DNA of 64,000 bases, taken from contig CALOBG010000036.1 of NCBI GenBank assembly GCA_942490995.1, positions 62,001 through 126,000 of the forward strand, written 5' to 3'. Shown one piece after another: positions 9,173 to 17,208 of this stretch; positions within the stretch are counted from its first letter, which is position 1; each line of letters starts with the position of its first letter. Origin of the DNA: UBA981 sp942490995 (GTDB taxonomy: Bacteria; Pseudomonadota; Gammaproteobacteria; Ga0077536). Position numbers and translations under genes: made by a program. Below the pieces are notes generated by a model, which did no database searches, was not told the origin of the DNA, and saw only the letters and a program-made list of their open reading frames with translations.

Positions 9173-9916
9173 ATGAATTCCATCACCAGAATGCTGGTTG
9201 TTCTAGCCGCCGCAAGCTTGGCAGGCTGCGCTTCTCCCGGCGCGAAACAGATCATGTGCGCCACCGCCGGCGCACTGGTAGCGGGCGCCGCCGCCCACTA
9301 CGGCACCGATCACAGCGACGGCGCAACCGCGGCCGCCGCGGTCGGCGGTGGCGTGATCGGCTCGCTGTTGTGCCAGGAGCCCGAGGCCAAGCCGGAACCG
9401 AAACCGGCACCCAAACCGGCACCCAAACCGGCACCCAAACCGGCCCCGAAACCGGTGCCGAAACCGGTCGTGAAAGTTGACCCGGACAGCGACGGCGACG
9501 GCGTGCCGGACAGTCGTGACGACTGCCCGGACACCACTCCCGGCACCCCGGTAGACGCGCGCGGTTGCCCGGAAATACCCGACCTCAAAGGCGTGCACTT
9601 CGAATTCGATAAAGCCGCGCTCACCAGCGAAGCCCGCGGCATCATGGACGCGGCCGCAGCCACCCTGAAGCGTAATCCGCATGTGCGGGTCGAGGTCGTT
9701 GGTCATACCGACTCGGTCGGTTCCGATGCCTACAACCAGAAACTGTCGGAACAGCGCGCCAACGCGGTGCGTAGCTATCTCGAAGCGGCCGGTGTCAGTG
9801 GCTCACGCATAGCCGCCACGGGTCGAGGCGAAAGTGCGCCGATCGCGAGCAACGACAGCAGTGAAGGTCGTCAGCAGAATCGCCGCGTGGAAGTAACCGC
9901 CCGACCGATCAAATAG
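9173..9916 (+). CDS. OmpA-family outer-membrane lipoprotein with Pro-Lys linker
   Basis: A 247-residue envelope protein. It has a lipoprotein signal peptide ending in LAGC at residues 16–19, a glycine-zipper-like segment (AGALVAGAAAHYG) near residues 33–45, and a PKPAPKPA linker at about 77–100 encoded by 12-bp repeats. A thrombospondin type 3-like calcium-binding stretch follows (DPDSDGDGVPDSRDDCPD). A C-terminal OmpA/MotB peptidoglycan-binding domain covers about residues 140–245, with GHTDSVGSDAYNQKLSEQRA and NRRVEV. It probably tethers the outer membrane to peptidoglycan. A strong hairpin follows 22 bp after the stop codon. Confidence 0.92.
   Translation: MNSITRMLVVLAAASLAGCASPGAKQIMCATAGALVAGAAAHYGTDHSDGATAAAAVGGGVIGSLLCQEPEAKPEPKPAPKPAPKPAPKPAPKPVPKPVVKVDPDSDGDGVPDSRDDCPDTTPGTPVDARGCPEIPDLKGVHFEFDKAALTSEARGIMDAAAATLKRNPHVRVEVVGHTDSVGSDAYNQKLSEQRANAVRSYLEAAGVSGSRIAATGRGESAPIASNDSSEGRQQNRRVEVTARPIK
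9401..9472 (+). repeat. Six 12-bp coding repeats (Pro-Lys linker)
   Basis: Six tandem 12-base units, the first three identical (AAACCGGCACCC) and the last three diverged at the final bases. They encode the PKPAPKPA linker between the membrane anchor and the OmpA domain of the lipoprotein. Such repeats can change copy number by slippage without shifting frame, altering linker length. Confidence 0.9.
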
Positions 9917-9938
9917 GTCTGGCGCCATCGACACTGAC

Positions 9939-9974
9939 GCGCGTGCGGTAGTCCCGTCCCACTACCGCACGCGC
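9939..9974. terminator. Strong hairpin after the OmpA-family gene
   Basis: A perfect 14-bp inverted repeat (GCGCGTGCGGTAGT and its complement) with an 8-base C-rich loop, starting 23 bp after the OmpA-family stop codon. No T-run follows on either strand, so it may be an intrinsic-like terminator, an mRNA 3' stabiliser or a DNA structure. Confidence 0.55.
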
Positions 9975-10028
9975 CGATACGCTTGTACCCGCGCTAAACG
10001 GGCGTGCGAAAACTTCGTGCGCGATCCG

Positions 10029-10159
10029 TGGCGTGCGGGTCGCGCGTCCGGCTAGCGTTCGACCGTGCATCCGTGCACGGTCTCTCTGCCCTCGCGCTGC
10101 GCTAAACGATCCATGGCCCGCTTGCGCTCGAGGCCGCCTGACGCGCGACCCGCACGCCA
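10029..10159. repeat. 19-bp inverted repeat with nested hairpin
   Basis: The 19-base arm at 10029–10047 (TGGCGTGCGGGTCGCGCGT) is perfectly complementary to 10141–10159. The 93-bp spacer contains a second perfect hairpin, 10061–10069 paired with 10074–10082 (GACCGTGCA, loop TCCG). The whole sits between the converging OmpA-family and EEP-family genes. It shares the GCGTGCGG core with the hairpin at 9939. No open frame of interest lies inside. Confidence 0.7.
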
Positions 10160-10195
10160 CCAGCGCCTACGTGTCCGATTATTCCGCACACTTCT

Positions 10196-11281
10196 TCAGC
10201 TTTCGCCGGGGCGCGGTACTTCGACGGGCGCCACCGCCTGCGCCTGACGTCTTGCGCGCACGATGTCTTCGTGCTCGAGCTGGGCGTCGATACCCTGTTG
10301 ACCCGCGACGGGCGTCGGACTTAATTCCAGTTCCGTCAACAGCGCAAAATGGTCGGAGCCGAAACCGCCCAGCCGCGCCAGCCGCACCAGCGTGAAATGG
10401 CGGCTGTGGAACAGGTGATCGAGCGGCCAGCGGATAAACCAATAATTTGCGTGGTAGGTATTGAACAGGCCACGTCCGATGCGCGGGTCGAGCAGACCAC
10501 TGATCTTGCGGAACAAGCGGGTGGTTTCGGACCACGCCACGTCGTTCAGATCGCCGGCCACAATCACCGGCTGCTCGGAGTCCTTGACGCTGCGGGCTAC
10601 GACTATCAGTTCGGCGTCGCGCTCGCGGCTGGCGGTGTTCTCGGTCGGACTTGGTGGCGCCGGGTGCAGGCAATGTAATCTCACCGCATCGCCGCTTTCG
10701 AGGCGTAGCAAGGCATGCATGGACGGCTTGTCTGCTTCGACGAGGTATTCGATCGCGGTATCTTCCAGCGGCAGGCGCGAATACAGGTGCATACCGTAGA
10801 GATTGTCCTGCGGGCACTTCAGGGTGTGCGGGTAGTCGCCGTCAAGTGCGGCCAGCCGCTGTTCCCACCAGTCGTCGGATTCGAGCGTCACCAGTACATC
10901 GGGTGTACAGCGGCGTACGAGTTCGAGCAACGCCGCGGCGTTGCGATTCGGCATCAGTACGTTGGCGGTCATGATCGATATGCGCCGCTGTCGGTGTTTG
11001 CCCTTGGCGCTAAGAACTTCGCACGGGAAGATACGCGTATAGGGCACGATCAGGACGACGTGGCGGGCCAGGCAGGCGGCGCACAGTCCGATCAGCAACG
11101 CCGCGGGCAAGGTGGTGGGATCGAGCACCGCGAAATCGAGTGCCAGCAACAGCATTCCGAACAGCGCGAACTGCAGGCGCGGAAAATCAAACCCGCGCAC
11201 CCACCACGCCTTACGCCGCGATAGCGGTATCGCGGTGCAGAACAACAGGATCAGGGTAAGTACCAGGCAGGCGGTAAACAT
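10196..11281 (-). CDS. Endonuclease/exonuclease/phosphatase (EEP) family membrane protein
   Basis: A 361-residue protein with two or three hydrophobic N-terminal segments within residues 1–85, then an EEP-fold domain. Recognisable EEP motifs are ISIMTANVLMPNRN (about 101–114), LVTLESDDWW with the metal-binding Glu, VIVAGDLNDVAW (about 244–255), PLDHLFHSR, and GSDHFALLTEL with the terminal catalytic Asp-His. The layout resembles YafD-like proteins. Substrate is not predictable, although EEP members cleave nucleic acids or phospholipid-type phosphoesters. About 30 residues follow the fold as a charged tail. It is divergent from the WS/DGAT gene. Confidence 0.87.
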   Translation of the reverse strand: MFTACLVLTLILLFCTAIPLSRRKAWWVRGFDFPRLQFALFGMLLLALDFAVLDPTTLPAALLIGLCAACLARHVVLIVPYTRIFPCEVLSAKGKHRQRRISIMTANVLMPNRNAAALLELVRRCTPDVLVTLESDDWWEQRLAALDGDYPHTLKCPQDNLYGMHLYSRLPLEDTAIEYLVEADKPSMHALLRLESGDAVRLHCLHPAPPSPTENTASRERDAELIVVARSVKDSEQPVIVAGDLNDVAWSETTRLFRKISGLLDPRIGRGLFNTYHANYWFIRWPLDHLFHSRHFTLVRLARLGGFGSDHFALLTELELSPTPVAGQQGIDAQLEHEDIVRARRQAQAVAPVEVPRPGES

Positions 11282-11473
11282 GGCTGTTGGAGCCGGCGCT
11301 TCAAGTACGGAGCGATGCTGGCATTGTAGCGGATATCAGGATCGCCGCAGCCGAGGCCTGTTGCCCCAATCACTGCGAGCATCGGCGGCGCCGAGGGCGG
11401 GCTGCTTGACGCTCCGCGCAGGCGGTGGGAGCATCGTTTGAACCGCGCCGCCTGACGCTGTTGGAGGATCCAC

Positions 11474-12931
11474 ATGCTGCAACTATCCGGCCTCGATACC
11501 GCTTTCCTGAACATGGAAACGAACGCCACGTTCGGGCATGTTTCACAGCTGATCCTGCTCAAAGCGGGCAAACTCGCGCCCGGTGCGGCGCACGCCGCAC
11601 TCCGCGATCACTTTGCCGCGCGCGCCGAACTGCTGGCGCCGTTTTATCGCCGCCTGGTACCGGTGCCGATGGGTCTCGACCGGCCCTATTGGATCGATGG
11701 TGGCGAGGTCGATATCGATTTTCACGTCCGTCATATCGGGCTGCCGCCGCCGGGTACCCAGGCGCAGCTCGCTGAACTGGTGGCGCGGACCATCGAGCGT
11801 CCGCTCGATCGACGCTATCCGCTGTGGGAGCTGTATGTCATCGAAGGTCTGGCGAGCGGTGAGGTAGCGCTGCTGCTGAAGTTGCACCACGCGGCGATCG
11901 ACGGACAGTCGAGCATGGAAATGTACAAGGTCCTGTTCGACGGCGAAGCGCAACCGGCGGCCGCACCGCCGCCGCCCGAGCGCGCCACTGAAGCGGAACC
12001 CGAGCCCTGGGAACTGCTCACGCGCAGCTACATTTCGATGCTGAGAAACCCGCGCCGAGTTTTCGACCTGCAGGTTGACGCAGTCAAGACATTTACCCGT
12101 TTCGTTGCCGGCGGTGCACGCTCGCCGTTTCTGCCAGGACTGGAAAATTTCGGGCTCGGCTGGCTCGGCGGTGACCCGGGCACAGCGCTGCTGCCGAACC
12201 TGCAGGCGCCGCGTACACCGTTCAATGGCTCGATCTCCGGCTACCGCAGCGTTGCCTTCGCCGAATTCCCGCTGGACCAGTTGAAAGCCATCAAAACGGC
12301 AGCGGGCACGACCCTGAACGATGTCGTCATGGCAATCTGCAGTGGCGCACTACGTCGCTACCTGATGCGCAAGGGCGTGCTGCCGGCCGAACCCCTGATC
12401 GCAATGGTACCGGTCTCGGTGCGCACCGGTGAGGAAACCGAAACCTATTCCAACCAGGTTTCGGCGATGCTCGGTGAACTTGCCACCGACGAAGCCGATC
12501 CGCGCGCGCGCCTGGCGCGGATCAGCGCGGCGATGACTAGCGCCAAGGAACTGCACAATGCGATCCCGGCGAGCCTGCTGCAGGATTTTTCCAAGTTCGC
12601 TTCACCCGCGGTCGCCGCGCAGGCCGCGCGCACGGTTGCCAGCCTGCGCCTGGCCGATCGCGTCGGACCGTTGTGCAACGTGGTGATCTCGAACGTCCCC
12701 GGGCCGCGTGAAACGCTGTACATCGCCGGCTGCGAAGTGGCCGCCCTGATCCCGGTTTCGACCGTTGGCGACGGCATGGGCCTGAACATGACTGTAGTCA
12801 GTTACCGCGACCGGCTCGATTTCGGCTACGTCGCCTGCCGTGAGCGGGTTCCTGACCTGCAGGCCTTGATCGACGATACCCGCGACGCCATCGCCGAACT
12901 CAGCGCCGAATACCTGACCGCGACACCCTGA
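11474..12931 (+). CDS. Wax ester synthase/diacylglycerol acyltransferase (WS/DGAT)
   Basis: A 485-residue acyltransferase of the bacterial WS/DGAT family, which uses acyl-CoA to esterify fatty alcohols or diacylglycerol for storage wax or triacylglycerol. The catalytic motif HHAAIDG (HHxxxDG) is at about residues 137–143. The N-terminal PLDRRYPLWELYVIEGL and the C-terminal NVVISNVPGPRETLYIAGC blocks are characteristic. Length is standard. The start at 11474 follows a GGAGGA Shine–Dalgarno. It appears monocistronic. Its presence indicates capacity for neutral-lipid synthesis in addition to the hopanoid genes nearby. Confidence 0.93.
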   Translation: MLQLSGLDTAFLNMETNATFGHVSQLILLKAGKLAPGAAHAALRDHFAARAELLAPFYRRLVPVPMGLDRPYWIDGGEVDIDFHVRHIGLPPPGTQAQLAELVARTIERPLDRRYPLWELYVIEGLASGEVALLLKLHHAAIDGQSSMEMYKVLFDGEAQPAAAPPPPERATEAEPEPWELLTRSYISMLRNPRRVFDLQVDAVKTFTRFVAGGARSPFLPGLENFGLGWLGGDPGTALLPNLQAPRTPFNGSISGYRSVAFAEFPLDQLKAIKTAAGTTLNDVVMAICSGALRRYLMRKGVLPAEPLIAMVPVSVRTGEETETYSNQVSAMLGELATDEADPRARLARISAAMTSAKELHNAIPASLLQDFSKFASPAVAAQAARTVASLRLADRVGPLCNVVISNVPGPRETLYIAGCEVAALIPVSTVGDGMGLNMTVVSYRDRLDFGYVACRERVPDLQALIDDTRDAIAELSAEYLTATP

Positions 12932-12988
12932 TCGCGGCCGCGCCGAGGGCGTTTTTCAGCGCCCGCACGGGCACAATTTAATTACTTG

Positions 12989-13016
12989 TTTGCACGCGCC
13001 CACGATCGTGTATGCT
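12989..13016 (+). promoter_or_regulatory. Putative sigma70 promoter of anbu, possibly leaderless
   Basis: A −35-like TTTGCA (12989–12994), a 16-bp spacer and a −10-like TATGCT (13011–13016). The anbu ATG begins only six bases after the −10, where transcription would be expected to start. No Shine–Dalgarno precedes that ATG. A leaderless transcript is inferred. Confidence 0.45.
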
Positions 13017-13022
13017 CCGCGC

Positions 13023-13790
13023 ATGACCTACTGCCTCGCCATCGCCCTCAAGAGCGGCTTGATCTTCGCCTCCGATTCGCGTACCAACGCCGGCGTCGAC
13101 AACATCAGCACGCACAGCAAGATGCACCTGTTCGGCGTCCCCGGCGAACGCCAGTTCGTGCTGCTTTCGGCGGGAAACCTGGCGACGACGCAGGCCGTGG
13201 TCGGCCAGATCAAACAGGACCTGCGTAACGGTTCGGCGGTCAACTTGATGACGGTTTCGGGGATCCCCGAAGCGGCCGATTACATCGGCAGCGTCAACGT
13301 CGAAACGCAGGGCAAATTTGCCCACGAAAACACGCTGTTCCAGGCCAGTTTCATTATCGGCGGCCAGGTCCGCAACGAACGGCCCAAGGTGCGCCTGGTG
13401 TACCCGGAGGGTAACCACATCGGCAGCTCGAAGGGCACGCCGTTCCTGCAAATTGGCGAAAGCAAATACGGCAAACCGATACTCGACCGCATCCTGTCGC
13501 CGGATTCGAACCTAGATACCGGCGCTTCGTGCGCGCTGGTATCGATGGACTCGACCATGCGCAGCAACCTCACGGTCGGGCCGCCGATTGAAGTCATGAT
13601 TTACGAGGGTGACAGTTTCGCGCTCGAACGCCACTACCGTTTTGAGGACGACAGCGAATACCTGCGCCAGATCAGGAAAAGCTGGGATCAATCACTCAAA
13701 GAGGCGTTCAAGAAACTGCCACCGATCAGCTGGGGCCCGACCTGGGACCAGGAAGCCAACGACGGCATGGCCAACGAGGACGTCGGCTGA
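13023..13790 (+). CDS. Anbu, bacterial proteasome-type peptidase
   Basis: A 255-residue Ntn-hydrolase of the Anbu family, an ancestral relative of HslV and the 20S proteasome beta subunit. Starting at 13023 places Thr directly after the initiator Met (MTYCLAIALKSGLIFASDSR). This gives the N-terminal nucleophile, with the conserved SDSRT segment at residues 17–21 and FVLLSAGNLATTQ near 45. Longer upstream starts would bury the nucleophile and are rejected. The usual partners, alpha-E and circularly permuted ATP-grasp genes, lie immediately downstream but on the opposite strand. The cluster is thought to be linked to peptide tagging or amide-ligase chemistry (family knowledge); the substrate is unknown. 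Confidence 0.92.
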   Translation: MTYCLAIALKSGLIFASDSRTNAGVDNISTHSKMHLFGVPGERQFVLLSAGNLATTQAVVGQIKQDLRNGSAVNLMTVSGIPEAADYIGSVNVETQGKFAHENTLFQASFIIGGQVRNERPKVRLVYPEGNHIGSSKGTPFLQIGESKYGKPILDRILSPDSNLDTGASCALVSMDSTMRSNLTVGPPIEVMIYEGDSFALERHYRFEDDSEYLRQIRKSWDQSLKEAFKKLPPISWGPTWDQEANDGMANEDVG

Positions 13791-13877
13791 GTTCGCCTGC
13801 GGCGTCGGCAACGACGACGGCTCACATCACTGCCACCCCATCAGTTTGCCACCAGCGCTGCCGCGCCTGACCGTTAT

Positions 13878-14840
13878 TCAGGCTTCCGCACGCGCGATGC
13901 GCAGACTTGAATGGTCGAACGCAAACCAGGTTTTAACGATTACTTCGTGAATCTCCGCGAGCTCGACCTGTAGCGCATCGATATATTCGTGCAGCCCGGT
14001 CTCGAGCATGCGCGGCACATCCAAATCGGCGATATCACGCGCCACTGTCGCCAGTACCCGCTGCGGGTCCTCGCCACGCGGCAGATCAGCGCAACACAGC
14101 TTGAGTTCGTTGATACAGTGCGACACGGAACGCGGAAAGTGCGCGTCCTTGAGCAGGAACTCGACGACATCTTCGGCGTTGATGCGGTCCATAACGTGCT
14201 GACGGTACATCTGATAGGCGCTGATCGAGCGCAACACGCTCATCCATAGCGAGGTGTCATAGGTTTCCGGCAGTTCCTGCCCCTTGGCCAGCAGGCGCGT
14301 CGACCCCACGTCCAGGATCCGCGTCGTCATATCGGTGCGCTCAACGTTACGTCCGAGGCGAAAATAGCTGTAACCGAGATCGTGGCTCATGGTGCCGAAC
14401 AACATGCCGGTCAACTGGTGGCATTGATTGACGATGCTGTCCAGGTATTCGTGACGACCGGAACGCGCGAGCGCCTGGTCGACGTTGCCGCGGGCAAAAA
14501 AGTTCAGTTCGGTGATCAACTCGAAAGCCTCGGTCGGCAGAATCTCGCGCGTAGTCCGTGCGTTTTCACGGGCCGCGCCGACGCTTGACAATAACGAGCT
14601 CGGGTTGCGCTGGTCGGCGAGCATGAACTTGATCACCGAACGTTCGTCGGCTTTCGAGTGATATTCGAAAAACTGCTCGGTCAGATCCATGATGTCGGTA
14701 AGCGCGTGCCAGGGTGGTTTGACCCCGCGCGGCAAGTCCAGCTGCAGACTGGCGTTGACGTTGACCAGACGCGCAATGTTTTCGGAACGTTCGATGTAGC
14801 GCCCCAGCCAGTACATACGTTCCGCGACTCGTGACAGCAT
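13878..14840 (-). CDS. Alpha-E domain-containing protein (COG2307)
   Basis: A 320-residue all-helical protein of the alpha-E family (DUF403). The N-terminus MLSRVAERMYWLGRYIERSE is diagnostic and fixes the start at 14840; the stop codon of the upstream ATP-grasp gene shares one base with this ATG (TGATG), showing translational coupling. Further conserved blocks are RTDMTTRILDVGS (about 185–197) and a C-terminal TWFAFDHS. Its biochemical role is unknown; it almost always accompanies circularly permuted ATP-grasp enzymes and often transglutaminase and Anbu. No transglutaminase gene lies next to it here. Confidence 0.92.
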   Translation of the reverse strand: MLSRVAERMYWLGRYIERSENIARLVNVNASLQLDLPRGVKPPWHALTDIMDLTEQFFEYHSKADERSVIKFMLADQRNPSSLLSSVGAARENARTTREILPTEAFELITELNFFARGNVDQALARSGRHEYLDSIVNQCHQLTGMLFGTMSHDLGYSYFRLGRNVERTDMTTRILDVGSTRLLAKGQELPETYDTSLWMSVLRSISAYQMYRQHVMDRINAEDVVEFLLKDAHFPRSVSHCINELKLCCADLPRGEDPQRVLATVARDIADLDVPRMLETGLHEYIDALQVELAEIHEVIVKTWFAFDHSSLRIARAEA

Positions 14841-16294
14841 CAGGATCCCTCCGTATCCGAAACGACCCAGGTATCTTTGCTGCCGCCGCCCTGGGAAGAA
14901 TTTACGACGATTGATCCCTTGGGCAGAGCAACGCGGGTGAGACCGCCGGGAGTGACACGACTGCGCAGTCCCTGCAGCGTGAACGGCCGCAGATCGACGT
15001 GTCGCGATTCGATGGTTTCGCCGCACAGGGTCGGGACCGTCGACAGGTTGATCACGGGCTGAGCCATGTAGTTCCTCGGATTGGCCTTGATGCGCCGGGC
15101 GAACTCGGCGCGTTCGCGCTGCGAGGATTTCGGCCCGATCAACATGCCGTAACCACCTGATTCGTTGGCCGGCTTGACGACCAGGTCTTTGAGGTTGGCC
15201 AGCACGTGTTTCATCTGCACCGGATCGGAACAGATGTAGCTCTCTACGTTAGGCAGGATCGGATCCTGGTCCAGATAATATTTGATGATCTTGGGCACGA
15301 AGGTATAAACAATCTTGTCGTCCGCAACGCCGGCGCCCGGCGCGTTGGCAATGCCGACATTGCCGGCTTTCCAGGCCCGCATCAGGCCCGGCACGCCGAG
15401 CAGCGAGTCCTTTTCGAACACTTCCGGGTCGAGAAACGCGTCGTCGATACGTCGGTAGATAACGTCGACCGGCGCCAGTCCTTCCACGGTTTTCATGTAC
15501 ACGCAGTCGTCGTCGGCGACCAGCAAATCGCTGCCCTCGACGAGTTCGGCGCCCATGCGCTGAGCAAGATAAGCGTGTTCAAAGTACGCGGAGTTATAGA
15601 TACCCGGCGTCAGCACGACGACTTCCGGATAATCGATCGGGCGCGGTGAAATCGAGGCCAGGGTGTCGAACAGTGCATTGGGGTAATCGTCGACCGGCAG
15701 GATCTGATAATCCTCGAACAACTCGGGAAACACGCGCTTGGTAATGTTGCGGTTTTCGAGCATGTAAGAGACCCCGGACGGGACCCGCAGATTGTCTTCC
15801 AGAACGAGAAAACGACCGTCCTTGTCGCGGATCAGATCGGTGCCGCAAATATGCGCCCATACGCCGTGCAGCGGCTTGACACCGCGACATTGTTTACGAA
15901 AATTTTTGGAATCGGCAAACAGTTCCTTCGGTACCACGCGGTCCTTGATGATACGACGCTCGTTATACAGATCATCGATAAACATATTCAGCGCAGCCAG
16001 GCGCTGGATGAGGCCGGCCTCGGTATCGCGCCATTCCTTCTCGGCGATGATGCGCGGCACAATGTCGTAAGGCCATTCGCGATCGATATTGGTGCCTTCG
16101 CTATAAACCGTAAACGTAACGCCCATACTCTTGATAGCGAGTTCCGACGCGGCTTTGCGCTCGGCCAGGGTTTTCATACCCAGGCGCTTCATGTAGGCAA
16201 CCATGCGGCGCGCCGGTGCGCGCGGATTGCCCTTCGCGGTCAGCAGCTCGTCGTATGAATCCGATACCATGTAGCTGCAGAATGTTTGTCTCAT
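14840..16294 (-). CDS. Circularly permuted ATP-grasp protein (COG2308)
   Basis: A 484-residue predicted amide- or peptide-bond ligase of the circularly permuted ATP-grasp type 2 family (DUF404/DUF407). Visible blocks include FTVYSEGTNIDREWPYDIVP (about 60–79), FLVLEDNLRVPSGVSYMLEN (about 165–184), VVVLTPGIYNSAYFEHAYLA and VVKPANESGGYGMLIGP, the last a nucleotide-binding element. The start at 16294 follows an AGGGAGA site; the longer frame adds 63 non-conserved residues. It is the first gene of a coupled pair with alpha-E. Acceptor and donor substrates are unknown. Confidence 0.92.
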   Translation of the reverse strand: MRQTFCSYMVSDSYDELLTAKGNPRAPARRMVAYMKRLGMKTLAERKAASELAIKSMGVTFTVYSEGTNIDREWPYDIVPRIIAEKEWRDTEAGLIQRLAALNMFIDDLYNERRIIKDRVVPKELFADSKNFRKQCRGVKPLHGVWAHICGTDLIRDKDGRFLVLEDNLRVPSGVSYMLENRNITKRVFPELFEDYQILPVDDYPNALFDTLASISPRPIDYPEVVVLTPGIYNSAYFEHAYLAQRMGAELVEGSDLLVADDDCVYMKTVEGLAPVDVIYRRIDDAFLDPEVFEKDSLLGVPGLMRAWKAGNVGIANAPGAGVADDKIVYTFVPKIIKYYLDQDPILPNVESYICSDPVQMKHVLANLKDLVVKPANESGGYGMLIGPKSSQRERAEFARRIKANPRNYMAQPVINLSTVPTLCGETIESRHVDLRPFTLQGLRSRVTPGGLTRVALPKGSIVVNSSQGGGSKDTWVVSDTEGS

Positions 16295-16563
16295 GTAGTC
16301 TGGATCTCCCTGAACGTTACCGTGTCGGGGTACGTTCGATAGGCGTCGCAGGCGTGCTCGGCAACAGTGTGGCCACAGTGCGTTCGTCCCTGATGAATGT
16401 TCGCCGCAGCGCCATGGCGACATCGGCCGGACCGATAGCTTAACAGGTTGGTAAAAAGCCGTAGCGGGAAACTTCGGGCGCAAGGCGCCGGCAAGGCCGC
16501 GATTTTACCGGGCGGCGGAATCAGTGTAGAACAGCGGTGAACCGCGCCTGTTGGGAGGATGCC

Positions 16564-17124
16564 GTGACCCTGCTGCTGACCGGACTGTTGCTGTTTTTTG
16601 CCGCGCATACCTTCAGCATGTTCCGCGGCCCGCGGCAGCGTGTCGTCGACACCCTCGGCGCGCTACCTTACCGCGGCCTGTACTCGCTGGTTTCGCTAAC
16701 CGGGTTTGTCCTGATCGTCATGGGCTATGGCGATGCGCCGCGCATCGCGGTGTGGACGCCACCGGCGGTGCTGCGCCCGATCGCCCTGCTGGTGATGCTG
16801 CCGGTGTTTGTGCTGCTGGTTGCGGCCTACGTTCCGGGACACATCAAGGCGCGGCTCAGGAACCCCATGCTCATCGCCCTGAAGACCTGGGCGTTCGCGC
16901 ATTTGCTGGTCAATGGCGACCTCGCCTCGATGCTGTTGTTCGGGGCCTTTCTGGCCTGGGCGGTGGTCGATCTGATTGCCGTGAAACGCAGCGGACGTGG
17001 TTCCGTGGTGGCGGCGCCGCGCGCCACATTTGACGCCGTAGCGGTGGTCGTGGGCCTGGCCATCTATATGTTCATCCTGCGCTATGGCCACGTTTATCTG
17101 GCCGGTATTCCGCTGCAGGGCTGA
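16564..17124 (+). CDS. NnrU family membrane protein
   Basis: A 186-residue integral membrane protein with five or six predicted helices, matching the NnrU family by GLLLFFAAHTFSMF near the N-terminus, YRGLYSLVSLTGFVLIVMGYG around residues 38–58, and the LKTWAFAHLLVNGDLASMLLFG block around 100–121. NnrU was first described beside nitrite/NO reductase genes, and the family is related to isoprenoid-associated membrane proteins; function is unproved. A GTG at 16564 is chosen because GGGAGG lies six bases before it. It is divergent from the ATP-grasp gene and precedes squalene synthase by 84 bp. Confidence 0.87.
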   Translation: MTLLLTGLLLFFAAHTFSMFRGPRQRVVDTLGALPYRGLYSLVSLTGFVLIVMGYGDAPRIAVWTPPAVLRPIALLVMLPVFVLLVAAYVPGHIKARLRNPMLIALKTWAFAHLLVNGDLASMLLFGAFLAWAVVDLIAVKRSGRGSVVAAPRATFDAVAVVVGLAIYMFILRYGHVYLAGIPLQG

Positions 17125-17208
17125 GTAGTGGACGGCCGGCGGGCTGCGGCGCCGGGCGCGGCGGTGTAAAATCCTGCTGCTCAGCACCGCAGCGCACAGG
17201 CAGACATT

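Noticed and set aside
9401..9472. Short tandem repeats that might suggest a CRISPR array
   Set aside because: They are contiguous 12-bp units in frame inside a lipoprotein gene, with no spacers.
10029..10159. Possible integron attC site
   Set aside because: Arms are long and perfectly paired and lack the GTTRRRY/RYYYAAC core boxes.
12947..12964. GGGCG/CGCCC hairpin after the WS/DGAT gene, resembling the end of the dispersed repeat (GTTTTTCAGC)
   Set aside because: Only about ten bases match the repeat and the stem is 5 bp; too weak to call either a repeat copy or a terminator.
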